A DNA stretch of 64,000 nt from CBDDEI01 sp965226775 (GCA_965226775.1 CBDDEI010000002.1:310001-374000); one strand, 5' to 3'. Shown: positions 8,686-19,568, counted from the stretch's first letter. The notes: a model not told the origin generated them from the sequence alone. Translations and numbers: made by a program.

Positions 8686-10239
8686 CTATTCAAGGTCTTC
8701 ACCCATGACTAGATCGTTCCAGTCCGGAATGTCGCCCGCCTCGATAACGGATGTTATCCCCTGCCAACACAACTCTTGAGCGCGGCTGACGAACGCTGAC
8801 TCGTCGAACGAAGACTTGGCCCTGTCACCTCTCAGACTCCCAGTATGTACGACATCGGAGCGCGCAGCGTAAATCTGCCGGAATTCCTCTCTAAGCTCCT
8901 GTCGTTCTGTCTTGCTCTTACCCAGGTGCCATGCAGCGTGGAGGGCGAACCTCATATTGACTTCACCTTGTGAATCGGGAACATAAAGAGACTCAAGAGC
9001 TATGCCGAGGTCAATAATCTGGTCAAGTGGATTATCCTCCGCCATAGACTTCGCCCAACGATCTATCGGTATGCGTAGCCTATTCCACGTCTCTGTTGGC
9101 ACTTGAGTTAGTCCCCGATACAAGGTTGTAATGGTATCCACTTGAGCGGGACTGAGCTGCACCTTTGCGCCGAGACCGGAAACAGGCATGGACCCACTGT
9201 AACCGCTCGGACCTATGCCCCAAAGGGAACTCAAGTCAAAAATCTCGTAGTCCAACAGAGAGGTCCAGGCCATCACAGATTCAACATTGCAGCGACCAGC
9301 CACCGCCAGAGCCTGGCAGAGCGTGTTCAGGTTGGGGTCCGGAATCTCCTGACCTTTCAGTCTGATAGTAAAGTGTTTTTCTGGCCCCGATTCCAACGTA
9401 TAAGGCCCTGCTGGCCTGTGGAAAACTGGAGAGACCTCGTATTCCACGCGGACCAAGGTCCTTCCCAAGAGATCGTTGAGGCTGATGGCATGTAGTCGGT
9501 CGGGTTCGGTGCTGACTAAGGGTAGGTGAGGTGGAAGTTCGGACGTCGATTCGGGCAGAGGCATGAGCGTTATCCCGTCAAACATCTCAACGGCCGCTGG
9601 GATACTTACGCCGGTCAGTAAGAAGAATCCATAGAAACTGCATGACGATTTCGTCGTGCACTCTACGAAGGCATGTGCGGCCTCAGATGGTCCATCCAAT
9701 ATTGCGCGTTTAAGGAGATTCTGTAGGACATCTTCGACTGGTGAACCGCTACCTAGGCCTCCGGCAAAGGCGATTGTTGCAGAGTATATCCTTCCGTCAC
9801 GGACATGATTGCCTAGCTCCCGATTGACAAATCTCAATACCTTGTTCTTTACTTCGGTCTGGCTGATTTTGAGCCGGCATGAAGAGATCAAGGATCTAAG
9901 AGCAGGGTCGTAGACCGACCGACACCTTTGCAAGAACTGCCTAAATTGTACAGGACTCAATTGCTCAGATTGGCCATGCCGAATTGTCACGCTCTGCAAC
10001 GCCTCTGACAACAGACTTTCGAGCTCCACTATCTTGCTCGTGTTCATTACGTTCCACCCCATAGGTCGGTAGCTCGCCACAGTCGATCCTGTGACAATAC
10101 GACTACCATAGATTGCTTGTACCCTTGCATTCCATTCTAGCGGCCTCAACGTCCCAAGAGGAGCCATCCACGTAAACCACATCGCCCGTCCAACACAAAG
10201 GAGGTTGCCAGAAGGGCGCAATCGGTGGTCTTCTAGCAC
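8686..10239 (-). CDS. Apea-like HEPN-domain protein
   Basis: Up to 517 residues. The last 140 or so form a helical domain with the pattern IALESLY (about 405), a following helix, REEFRQIYAARSDVVHTG and a final helix. RSDVVH is an Rx4H motif (R460, H465), the catalytic signature of HEPN ribonucleases, and the layout fits the Apea-like HEPN group. The N-terminal 300 residues are not recognised. The start is uncertain: the frame stays open upstream to a TAA near 10309 with no ATG, the first usable codon is GTG 10239, and an internal ATG at 10047 (MNTSKIVELES) is an alternative. It stands alone between two spacers. HEPN proteins of this type include anti-phage RNases, but a defence role is only an inference. 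Confidence 0.65.
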   Translation of the reverse strand: MLEDHRLRPSGNLLCVGRAMWFTWMAPLGTLRPLEWNARVQAIYGSRIVTGSTVASYRPMGWNVMNTSKIVELESLLSEALQSVTIRHGQSEQLSPVQFRQFLQRCRSVYDPALRSLISSCRLKISQTEVKNKVLRFVNRELGNHVRDGRIYSATIAFAGGLGSGSPVEDVLQNLLKRAILDGPSEAAHAFVECTTKSSCSFYGFFLLTGVSIPAAVEMFDGITLMPLPESTSELPPHLPLVSTEPDRLHAISLNDLLGRTLVRVEYEVSPVFHRPAGPYTLESGPEKHFTIRLKGQEIPDPNLNTLCQALAVAGRCNVESVMAWTSLLDYEIFDLSSLWGIGPSGYSGSMPVSGLGAKVQLSPAQVDTITTLYRGLTQVPTETWNRLRIPIDRWAKSMAEDNPLDQIIDLGIALESLYVPDSQGEVNMRFALHAAWHLGKSKTERQELREEFRQIYAARSDVVHTGSLRGDRAKSSFDESAFVSRAQELCWQGITSVIEAGDIPDWNDLVMGEDLE

Positions 10240-10805
10240 ATCACACTCGTTACCGAAGCTGTCCCGCTGCTCCTCTGCCCCGATGTTCGCCTCATCGAGC
10301 GCGACCGCTTAGTCCAGGGGCATCCGAAGAGAGTGCAGATTGGAGGTCTTGTCGAGGGACAGTTCCTCATTCTTGGCTGTGTGGGGTGAGAAAGGCCCGA
10401 CGCCCAGTGTCTCCCTCGCCTATCTGCTAAGAGAGCAGTTTTGAATTAACAACAGCCATGTGGGAGAGTGCAACACCAGTGGGCGTTCCCGCTCCACGTC
10501 TGCACTCTAAATTGACCGCCGCGCGGCCGGTGTCTGGCAGCAGCTTTCCCGTCAACCCAGGCCCATCCGACCGCCGAAAGGATGGCCGGATGGGCGATCG
10601 TGATCAAACATGCCGCTAAAGAAACCTGTGCCGCAGTGACTGGGCGGGGATACCGTGGAGTAGTGCGCCCTGCGCAAGTGGCTGCGGGGGCTGCCGTGAT
10701 TCCGCAAGACTTTCAAAAAGCGCCGACTGAGGCTATCATAGGGTACGCATGCCTGGGTTGCAGAAGGCTGCGCGATACACAGCAGATTGCCGAATGGAGG
10801 ACGAT
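10240..10805. other. non-coding stretch upstream of katG with one hairpin
   Basis: No gene was recognised in these 566 bases. An inverted repeat with nine-base arms (10561-10569 and 10587-10595, loop 17 bases) lies about 210 bases ahead of katG. No recognisable FurA/PerR gene or binding site was seen. The short frames crossing the stretch lack family features. Confidence 0.4.
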
Positions 10806-12938
<2,133 letters not shown>

Positions 12939-12990
12939 ACTTAGCGAGGTGATCGTAGCGGTCGTCTCCTTTACATCCGAGAAATGAATG

Positions 12991-13020
12991 GTAGGGGCGG
13001 GTTTGAAAGCCCGCCCCTAC
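12991..13020. repeat. GTAGGGGCGGG palindrome, copy 1
   Basis: Arms GTAGGGGCGGG and CCCGCCCCTAC (11 bases each) around an eight-base loop, 53 bases after the katG stop. The same element recurs at 15021-15049 and in degenerate form at 13417-13440. It could act as a transcription terminator for katG, although no T-run follows. Confidence 0.75.
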
Positions 13021-13091
13021 CCTCGTTTAAACCAGAATTATCGGGGCTTCTGGGCTGCGCGTGTTGCCGCTGCTAAATGATGAAACCCGCC

Positions 13092-13120
13092 TATGCAGCG
13101 GTTGTGAAGAATAGCATAAG
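13092..13120. repeat. 29-base repeat shared with 15056-15084
   Basis: Begins TATGCAGCGGTTGTG and ends GCATAAG; it is found again at 15056-15084 with two base changes. In both places it lies downstream of a GTAGGGGCGGG palindrome, so the two motifs look like parts of one composite element. Its ends TATGC and GCATA are inverted copies of each other. Confidence 0.6.
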
Positions 13121-13153
13121 TAGGGCGCCTGCGTCGCCCTTAGACTGGTCGCC

Positions 13154-13257
13154 GTGTTCGGCGCCATTCGCTACGGGCAAGACCGTACTCAACCAGCAGA
13201 GTTGCGGGTCGGTACGGATGTCTGCTATATGAGCGATTGCTAGAATAGGTTTTAGGG
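13154..13257 (+). repeat. duplicated promoter segment, upstream copy
   Basis: About 104 bases closely matching 13471-13581: both begin GTGTTCGGCGC, share CTACGGGCAAGACCGTACTC, GGATGTCTGCTATAT and TTGCTAGAATAGGTTTT. This copy keeps the extended -10 (TGCTAGAAT, 13238-13246) but no gene follows it. Parts flanking the two copies also match (AGAACT...GTACCTTCCAT), so the duplication reaches beyond the promoter. Confidence 0.7.
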
Positions 13258-13416
13258 CGCAGAACTGGTACCTTCCATCTTGGCTGAGTTAGCTCTGGGA
13301 TCTTGTTGCCCGAATAGAACCCCAAGAACATAAAGTGCTGATCCAATGGGCTTGGGCCCGAGAATCCACGGTAACCCTTCGCTGCACAAGACAGGCTGCC
13401 ATAGCACCCACAGCAC

Positions 13417-13440
13417 GTAGGGGCGGGTTTGTAACCCGCT
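13417..13440. repeat. GTAGGGGCGGG palindrome, degenerate copy
   Basis: Starts like the full element but has a shortened right arm; GCGGGTT and AACCCGC pair around a three-base loop. It sits between the two copies of the duplicated promoter segment. Confidence 0.55.
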
Positions 13441-13470
13441 ACCGTAGAACTAGAAGTACCTTCCATGCGC

Positions 13471-13581
13471 GTGTTCGGCGCTTTCGCTACGGGCAAGACC
13501 GTACTCAACCAGCAGAGCTACGGATGTCTGCTATATACGGATGTCTGCTATATTAACGCTTGCTAGAATAGGTTTTTGGGC
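13471..13581 (+). repeat. duplicated promoter segment, downstream copy with 17-base tandem repeat
   Basis: Second copy of the segment at 13154-13257, ending just before the oxygenase gene. It contains an exact tandem duplication of the 17-mer TACGGATGTCTGCTATA at 13519-13535 and 13536-13552, which the upstream copy has once. Confidence 0.72.
13561..13569 (+). promoter_or_regulatory. extended -10 promoter of the MpaB-family gene
   Basis: TGCTAGAAT fits an extended -10 element (TGnTATAAT). Transcription would begin about 13576, only some seven bases before ATG 13583, so the message would be nearly leaderless. This agrees with the absence of a clear ribosome site. No good -35 is seen at 17 bases upstream. 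Confidence 0.5.
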
Positions 13582-13582
13582 C

Positions 13583-14758
13583 ATGAACATACCGACTGAC
13601 TACAAACCGGGTTACGAAAAGGCCCACGCGATCGCGCCCGATATCGCGGACAAATACATCGCACACACACACATTGGGGATCCATTGGCCGAAGCGATGA
13701 CGGCAGACCTCGCAGAGCTTGGCGAAGAAGCGTCAACGAGACTCATCCAAGCGGCTATGGAAAACGAAGGTGAGAAGGCTCTGCGGGACGCGCCAGCCTC
13801 GCTGCGAAAATTCTTCAAAGAAGCGGAAACTCCGCCGGAATGGCTCGATTATGCAGCATTCGCCCCGGGTGTCCGCATGTTTCACAGGCACTCGTCGGTA
13901 GTCCTAGCGGCACTCGTCGCAGGCGTTCTGATAGAAGGCTTTACGACGAATATAGCAAAGTCCTTCTTCATCACCGGGCGGGTGCGTGACCAGGGCGTCA
14001 GGCGTTTGGGGCAAAATAACCGTCACATGACGGAGATATTCCTTCCCGGCGGCCTGTACAGGACCGGAGACGGTTGGAAACTTTCGGTCCGTATCAGGAT
14101 ACTTCATGCACGGTTAAGACACCTCCTAAATTCTTCGGAAGAGTGGAATACCGAAGCTTGGGGTGTGCCGATTAGCGCTGCGCATTTGGGTTACGCCATT
14201 TCCGCTTTTTCTGCAAGGCTGCTGTTGCACATGAAAACCTTGGGCGCTGACTACACTCCAGAAGAGCACGCGAGCTTCATGGCCATTTGGCGCTATTCAG
14301 GGCATTTGATGGGCATTCCTAAAACCATCCTTTTCCACGATGCCGATGAAGCACTGAGACTGTATGATATCGGCCACATATGCGAGCCTAGTGCCGAAAC
14401 TGAATCGGTCGTCATGGCACACTCTTTGGTCAACTCAGCTCCGTTGATTGCTGGGAAGACAGATCCGGCCGCTCGCCGCGACTTAGCTGGGTACGTTTAC
14501 CGCATTTCCCGCGGACTTATCGGAAGAGAGACTGCCGATTCACTGATGTACCCACCGCTCTCCTCCTTTGGAGCTGTCTGGTGGTTCAAGACGCAACGGC
14601 GTTATGGCAAGATCCTGAGTAAACTGTTTCCAGGCCGTTACGAAAACAGTAACTTCACCAGATTCACGTCCTTGCTCGATACTTCAACGTTCGACCAGAA
14701 CGGAATCCGCTACACACTGCCCGACCACGTATACTCAGAAGAGTCCACCAGTTGGTGA
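13583..14758 (+). CDS. oxygenase MpaB family (DUF2236) protein
   Basis: 391 residues, matching the MpaB/latex-clearing-protein fold: a helical region with GFTTNIAKSFFITGR (119-133), VRRLGQNNRHMTE (139-151), the family block LSVRIRILHARLRHLL (168-182, histidine in the position of a likely haem or metal ligand), then WGVPISAAHLGYAISAFSA and WRYSGHLMGIP. Characterised relatives are haem-dependent oxygenases that cleave isoprenoid C=C bonds, but the substrate here is unknown. ATG 13583 is chosen because conserved sequence starts there and an extended -10 sits just upstream; an ATG at 13541 would put the promoter repeat inside the protein. It is single-gene, followed by a terminator-like hairpin. 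Confidence 0.72.
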   Translation: MNIPTDYKPGYEKAHAIAPDIADKYIAHTHIGDPLAEAMTADLAELGEEASTRLIQAAMENEGEKALRDAPASLRKFFKEAETPPEWLDYAAFAPGVRMFHRHSSVVLAALVAGVLIEGFTTNIAKSFFITGRVRDQGVRRLGQNNRHMTEIFLPGGLYRTGDGWKLSVRIRILHARLRHLLNSSEEWNTEAWGVPISAAHLGYAISAFSARLLLHMKTLGADYTPEEHASFMAIWRYSGHLMGIPKTILFHDADEALRLYDIGHICEPSAETESVVMAHSLVNSAPLIAGKTDPAARRDLAGYVYRISRGLIGRETADSLMYPPLSSFGAVWWFKTQRRYGKILSKLFPGRYENSNFTRFTSLLDTSTFDQNGIRYTLPDHVYSEESTSW

Positions 14759-14762
14759 AGTA

Positions 14763-14794
14763 GGCGACGCCACTTGACGGGCGATGGCGTCGCC
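14763..14794 (+). terminator. hairpin after the MpaB-family gene
   Basis: GGCGACGCC at 14763-14771 pairs with GGCGTCGCC at 14786-14794 across a 14-base loop, starting four bases after the stop codon. No T-run follows, so rho-independent termination is only possible. Confidence 0.45.
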
Positions 14795-15193
14795 GCTCCG
14801 TTCGTCGCCGGGTTGTCGCTCCGCCGGAACCACCAAGGGTCTCGCCTTCCGTAACACCTGGTGAGGCGGCGCACTGAGCGGCTGCCGTCGATTACCCCCG
14901 CCCGCGCCGGACGCCTCCGATGTACCCCTCTCGCCCGCCATCTGTAGGTAGGGCGTGGCCGACCTAATTGCCGCCCTCCGCGCGTCCACGTATGTGACTT
15001 TTTTTGTTGCTCTGAAGAACGTAGGGGCGGGTTTGAAACCCGCCCCTACTCCGCGTATGCAGCGGTTGTGTAGAATGGCATAAGCCGGGCGGCTGCTCCT
15101 GGATTGGCATGTCCGCTGCGTCTCTGGTAGACGCTGGCTCGGTAGCACACCACGAGCCCGGCCAAACTTAGTCCCACGTTCGAGGTTGCCCGG
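14795..15193. other. non-coding spacer before the YbaY-like lipoprotein gene
   Basis: No gene was recognised. It holds the near-perfect GTAGGGGCGGG palindrome (15021-15049) and the 29-base companion repeat (15056-15084), preceded by a T-run at 14999-15005. Confidence 0.5.
15021..15049. repeat. GTAGGGGCGGG palindrome, most complete copy
   Basis: Two 14-base arms (GTAGGGGCGGGTTT and its complement) around a single central G. It is the best-preserved member of the family at 12991 and 13417. It is followed six bases later by the 29-base repeat. Confidence 0.8.
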
Positions 15194-16354
15194 ATGAACG
15201 CCAAACCCAAGACTGCGCTACTCTCCGCCATAGGCATCGGGATAGTCCTGCTGGCCGCCGCTGGTTGTCAGGACAGCCCTTCCCCGGAACCGGGCCAAGA
15301 GCTGCGTACGCGGCCCAACGCGTCGGTAAGCGGCTCCGTCACCTATCGGGAGCGGCTAGCCCTCACCCCTGGCGCAACGCTAGCAGTACAACTACGGGAC
15401 GTATCTCTGCAGGACACCGCCTCCATACTCATCGCTGAGCAGGTCATACCCAACCCAGGCCAGGTGCCGATAGCGTTCAAGGTTGAATACAACAAGGACG
15501 ACCTAAACCCGAGGAACACCTACTCCATAACCGCCCGGATAAGGGAATCCGATGGCCGTCTCGCCTTCACTAACGATACTGCTTATGAGGTGATTACCCG
15601 GGGCAACCCCAACAACGTGGATATGGTGCTAGTGCTGGTTGAGCCGCCTCCGGACCCTTCCAATAGTGGCGATAAGAGCGGCTCGAGCCGGCCAAAGTGG
15701 GTAGAGGTTCCAGTTCCAATTGTTGGAGCTAAGGTGCTGCAAGAGAACTCGGAATATCTGCTGCTGGTTACCTTTCATCAGTCCAGCATAGAGGGCTGTG
15801 TTCGACCCGGCGGCCAGGAGCTCAAGATGAAAGGCTCTGACATCATCGTCACGGTAACTCTAATGCAGCCGCCGCCCACTCCCTGGGCCATCCCCTGCGC
15901 CGAGGAGTTGCTGGAGGTGGAAACCATTGTGCCTCTGGGAGCGTCCTTCGCGCCGGGCAAAACCTACCGGGTGAAGGTTAATGGCCGCGTCACCACTGCC
16001 TTTACCTTGCTGGGGCCGGACTTTCCGCATTCGTTTATCGCCTTGTCGCCGATCCAGAGGGTGTCGGTAGTGACGCTAAAAGGCGCCCCGCTTCAATACG
16101 AGCTGCGCGTCGTCTCCGCTCTGCCTCTGGGCAGCAGGTGCTCCAAGTTCAACGGCTACGAAGTCCGGCGCGCCGACCCGACGAGGATAGAAGTAGACGT
16201 AACCCACCACGCGGTCGCCGACCGCGCTATCAGGTGCACTAAGGACTATCCGCTAGTGGAAACGTCCATACCCCTGGGTTCCGACTTTGAGCCGGGGCTG
16301 GAGTACACAGTAAGTGTAAACTCCGACAAGACCCAAACCTTTCTGGCCCGCTAG
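15194..16354 (+). CDS. YbaY-like lipoprotein with two extra C-terminal repeats
   Basis: 386 residues. A lipoprotein signal peptide ends LLAAAGC with the lipidated cysteine at residue 25. Residues about 40-150 form a YbaY/YscW-type beta domain (ASVSGSVTYRERLALTPGATL ... IPNPGQVPIAFKVEYN ... YSITARI). After a Pro/Ser-rich linker come two similar segments of about 90 residues, recognisable by IVPLGASFAPGKTYRVKVNG and SIPLGSDFEPGLEYTVSVN, each with a cysteine pair. These are not part of the usual YbaY protein and look like an internal duplication. The protein is probably exposed on the outer face of the membrane; the function of YbaY proteins is not established. Confidence 0.7.
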   Translation: MNAKPKTALLSAIGIGIVLLAAAGCQDSPSPEPGQELRTRPNASVSGSVTYRERLALTPGATLAVQLRDVSLQDTASILIAEQVIPNPGQVPIAFKVEYNKDDLNPRNTYSITARIRESDGRLAFTNDTAYEVITRGNPNNVDMVLVLVEPPPDPSNSGDKSGSSRPKWVEVPVPIVGAKVLQENSEYLLLVTFHQSSIEGCVRPGGQELKMKGSDIIVTVTLMQPPPTPWAIPCAEELLEVETIVPLGASFAPGKTYRVKVNGRVTTAFTLLGPDFPHSFIALSPIQRVSVVTLKGAPLQYELRVVSALPLGSRCSKFNGYEVRRADPTRIEVDVTHHAVADRAIRCTKDYPLVETSIPLGSDFEPGLEYTVSVNSDKTQTFLAR

Positions 16355-16409
16355 CGGTCACGGGCAACAGCCGCAGTGTGGCGGCAGGTGAGCGGTCGGT
16401 GGGCTGTGG

Positions 16410-16919
16410 TTAAGGCAGGGGGAACCGAATGGGCGAGCGGTCATGCGGGACCCCGCGGGGATGTCGGGGTTGCTCTCTCCTGGTTATCCCCAAGCAATGC
16501 GCTTTTTGTCTCCTACGCTGCAGGGCCCGGAGTACCTTGCCCGCACGGTCAGTCCTGGCCCCGTTGTTACCCCAGGCCAGCATCACCATCTTCGCTCTGG
16601 CAGCGGCCTTCAATACCCATTTCTTATTCCTTTTCCACACATGAGGCGGTTCTGGGCCCGCCTCGAACAGCTCGGCCAGCTTGGTCACTCGAAAGGGCAA
16701 GAGACTCGTCACACACAACTTCCCATACCCCTCTAGCTCAGCAAAGCGCTTGCACCAGGTAATCGTACTATCGTCTTTCGTTTCATCTGCAGTGGAGGGG
16801 TTGAGCATGATGAACGTGACGGCATGTCGTGACGGCCCGACCTTGCGTGTCAGCACATACCGATAGCGTTTATCGGGGGAGAAGACGGCTCCGTCTTTCG
16901 GCAGTTTGTATCTTCCCAT
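16410..16919 (-). CDS. DUF1643 domain-containing protein
   Basis: 169 residues. The DUF1643 signature is clear: FIMLNPSTADETKDDST (about 36-52), the conserved AWGNNGA near 115, and LGITRREQPRHPRGVP near the end. The family is widespread, often in phage or mobile contexts, and has no proven activity. It lies convergent with the lipoprotein gene and upstream of the transporter gene on the same strand. Its start ATG at 16919 fits the family length. Confidence 0.8.
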   Translation of the reverse strand: MGRYKLPKDGAVFSPDKRYRYVLTRKVGPSRHAVTFIMLNPSTADETKDDSTITWCKRFAELEGYGKLCVTSLLPFRVTKLAELFEAGPEPPHVWKRNKKWVLKAAARAKMVMLAWGNNGARTDRAGKVLRALQRRRQKAHCLGITRREQPRHPRGVPHDRSPIRFPLP

Positions 16920-17073
16920 GTGGGTGTCCCCTTGTACCTCGGTCCATGGAACAGATGACTACTCGCTAGGTTGGGCTGCGTCGCTTCATCGGAAGCCGGG
17001 TTGGGGGAGTAACCCTCACCGAGATCGAGCGTCGGGAGCGCGGTGTTGACAATACCCTGGCCATAGGCTTCCC

Positions 17074-18171
17074 TTAACCTCCCCCAATAAGGAAGACGAT
17101 CAAGAATGGCAGCCCGAAGTAGGCTATCGCGATGTACGCAATGGGCAGCAGCCGAACGCGTATCGCGGCCGATGCCATCCACTCAGCCAGCGTTAGTGGT
17201 ATCTGTCGGATTCTAGGCACCGGGTAGATGAGCGCTATGCCGCACAGGTTGAACAGCAGGTGCGCCAATGACACGGTGACGGCGGCAAGATTTCCGGTAG
17301 ACAGCGCCGCCAGGTTCGCCGTCATAGTAGTACCAACATTCGCCCCTAGCGTATAGGGAAAGACCTGCTTTAGCTTCAATACGCCTGTTCCAACTAGGGG
17401 AACTATCAGCGACGTAGTGATAGAACTGCTCTGTACAAGGAGCGTTACCACCACGCCAGACAGCATAGACCGTCCGTCATTCTTGAAGAGGTGTTCGTCT
17501 AAGACGGCCTCCACACGGGTAAGGACCAGGCTTCTTAGGATTCTTACAAGGCTAAACAGCATACCGAATGTCAACAGCACGGCCACCAGCAGCAACAGCG
17601 CACCGTTCTGACCCACCAGTTCTGCTAATGCGAGGATCACCGGCTTGGTCGCCTCTTTTATCGGGTTCCCGAGCGTCAGGCCCCCAATCCCTGCGAACGC
17701 GCCCGCAAGCACGGCCGACAGGCGCGAGAGGAAGCCTGTTGCCACCTCCAGCGGAAAGAGGACCGCTACTGCCATGAAGTTGAAGAGGTCGTGCACGGTC
17801 GCCGCGGCAAACGCTCGCCGGAATTCACCCGTCCGAGTGATGTGCCCCACCGAGACGATCATGCTCGTAATCGTCGTCCCAATGTTGGCGCCCATCACCA
17901 TGAACACCGCGCCCCCCGTGGAGATCGCTCCTCCCGCGACCATCCCCACGATGATCGACGTGGTCGTTGACGAGCTTTGCACAAGGGACGTAGCGAGAAT
18001 CCCGATGAATAACGCGAGCAGAGGCGACTCTGTTGCTGTAAGGATCTTTGTGGCGACTTCTGGGTCGAAGAGCTTAACCGAGTGGCCCATCCCTCCTATC
18101 CCAACGATGAAAAGGTAAAGACAGACCACGATGGCCAGGAGCTTGGCTATGACGAGCGAGTTAGCTCTCAA
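17074..18171 (-). CDS. Na/Pi cotransporter family protein
   Basis: 365 residues of mostly hydrophobic sequence with the two inverted-repeat halves typical of NptA/SLC34-type carriers. Each half carries the QSSS motif: LVQSSSTTTS in the first and LVQSSSITTS in the second, and GANIGTTIT / GANVGTTMT follow them. It would import phosphate with sodium across the inner membrane. The C-terminal PhoU-like domain found in many bacterial members is missing, so this is the short form. It is single-gene. Confidence 0.9.
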   Translation of the reverse strand: MRANSLVIAKLLAIVVCLYLFIVGIGGMGHSVKLFDPEVATKILTATESPLLALFIGILATSLVQSSSTTTSIIVGMVAGGAISTGGAVFMVMGANIGTTITSMIVSVGHITRTGEFRRAFAAATVHDLFNFMAVAVLFPLEVATGFLSRLSAVLAGAFAGIGGLTLGNPIKEATKPVILALAELVGQNGALLLLVAVLLTFGMLFSLVRILRSLVLTRVEAVLDEHLFKNDGRSMLSGVVVTLLVQSSSITTSLIVPLVGTGVLKLKQVFPYTLGANVGTTMTANLAALSTGNLAAVTVSLAHLLFNLCGIALIYPVPRIRQIPLTLAEWMASAAIRVRLLPIAYIAIAYFGLPFLIVFLIGGG

Positions 18172-18338
18172 TTATGTGACTACCTCCAGGACTTAAAACG
18201 TTTACATGAACTCATTTGAGTGCGGGTTCCTCCTGCCGCTGCGCTAGAGTCTACCTGGCATACGCCTAGCCGTCTATAGAGAATGCGGTCCGCTCTCTAT
18301 CGGCGCGTGACCTCAGCAGGCCCACTCCCGCTGCCACG

Positions 18339-19568
18339 CTATGCAGCAAGCCGCGCCGTCGACGCCTTCGTGTGGTCCTTGACGCGATCGGCGAGGCGGC
18401 GGACCTCGCCAAGGATGTCTTCCGGCGTGCCGCTGAGGTCCAACGAGGCGACCTCTATCGTCTTGCCCGCGTGCTTGATCTTGTACTCGCCGGGTTCGTC
18501 CTCGCCGGCAGCGTAGACCAGCATACCCGAGGGCAGATCGGCCGCCGTGCAGTAAGCGAGCATCTGGTAGATGTCGGGGTGCACGAAGCCTTGCGGGTCA
18601 AGCTTCTTGTATTTCGCGTCGCCGACGAAGAGAGGCCGCGCGCCGTTCTTTCCCGGACTAGGAGTCCACCACGACAAGTCCGGCTGCATCAAGATGCGGC
18701 TGTCCTCGTCCAGCGTAAGCGTCTCCTCGTGTTTCCATTGGCGTTCGGCGAGACCGAGCACCTCGCCCAGCGCGACATAGAGGAACCGCTCGAATACCTT
18801 GTTCATGTCGATGAGAAAGGCCGCGCCGGCAACCTTGCCGTGAAGGAGCTCCAGGCTCGAATTTTCGATGATAAGCCGCGCCAGTTCCACAGCTGGGCGG
18901 TAGTGCTCGTCGAGCCGGGTGTAGCGAACTTCGGGCAGCGCCCCCCGCTGGTACGAGCCGAGCCCGACCGTTGCGAAGGCGGGCCGGAGGCGGCGGACCT
19001 CCTGCCTGGCGGCCTCGGAGCGAATGAAGGTGTGCCCCAGCAGGTGAATCGCGGTCTTGAGTAGCCGGTTCTTCTCGATGTCCTCGGTGTATTCGTCGTA
19101 CGCCACCTCAATGGGCAGCGGGACGGCGAAGCGCCGCCCTATCTGGTCGCCGAAGCGGATGCGGCCTCGCACGGTGTTGAGCGCGTCCTCCTCCCGCCGG
19201 TAGCCCTGGAGCAGGCCGCGTTGGATGGCCTGCCGGGTGCGGTGAGCAAAGGCGAAAACGATCGCTTCAAGGCAGTCGTCGTCGCGGTCCAACACGACGG
19301 GATCCCTCCGCCAGTTCTTGGGGTCCATCGCGTAGGTGACCAGGAACATAACGCGGTCGATGGGGATCTTGGGCCGCACCACGACGGCGAGCTCACCGAT
19401 GTTTATGGCGCCGATGTAGGACGTCGGCTTGAGGCGGTACGCGCCGTCTTCGTTGGGCGAGGGCGTAACCTCAATGTGCGCGTCGACGGTCAGCGCATGC
19501 AGCTGGTCTTTGTTGAGCCGGACGTTTCCTGGGTAAGACGCGTACTCTTCTAGCTTAAGCTCATGCAT
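18339..19568 (-). CDS. mcrC: McrC-like nuclease subunit of a type IV restriction system
   Basis: About 409 residues. The N-terminal half is the helical and beta region that contacts McrB rings; it has GAINIGELAVVVRPKIP and RGRIRFGDQIG. The C-terminal half has the PD-(D/E)xK-type nuclease site: MQPDLSW followed by FVGDAKYK (D...DxK). McrC cuts DNA when the McrB ring has bound modified sites. The frame opens at 19604, but ATG 19568 (MHELKLEEYASYPGNV) is preferred, as homology starts there and it would overlap the undamaged mcrB stop. mcrC is intact although its partner mcrB-like gene just upstream is broken, so it may be a remnant. Confidence 0.85.
   Translation of the reverse strand: MHELKLEEYASYPGNVRLNKDQLHALTVDAHIEVTPSPNEDGAYRLKPTSYIGAINIGELAVVVRPKIPIDRVMFLVTYAMDPKNWRRDPVVLDRDDDCLEAIVFAFAHRTRQAIQRGLLQGYRREEDALNTVRGRIRFGDQIGRRFAVPLPIEVAYDEYTEDIEKNRLLKTAIHLLGHTFIRSEAARQEVRRLRPAFATVGLGSYQRGALPEVRYTRLDEHYRPAVELARLIIENSSLELLHGKVAGAAFLIDMNKVFERFLYVALGEVLGLAERQWKHEETLTLDEDSRILMQPDLSWWTPSPGKNGARPLFVGDAKYKKLDPQGFVHPDIYQMLAYCTAADLPSGMLVYAAGEDEPGEYKIKHAGKTIEVASLDLSGTPEDILGEVRRLADRVKDHTKASTARLAA

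Noticed and set aside
8325..8702. Open frames of 90-125 codons on both strands between the reductase and HEPN genes
   Set aside because: Part overlaps the third frame of the reductase gene, composition is not protein-like, and no motif or ribosome site supports either.
10749..10805. A longer katG start 19 codons upstream
   Set aside because: The extra residues are not conserved, and the ribosome site GGAGG fits ATG 10806.
18372..19064. A 230-codon plus-strand frame inside mcrC
   Set aside because: It is the complement of the conserved McrC nuclease region with no features of its own.
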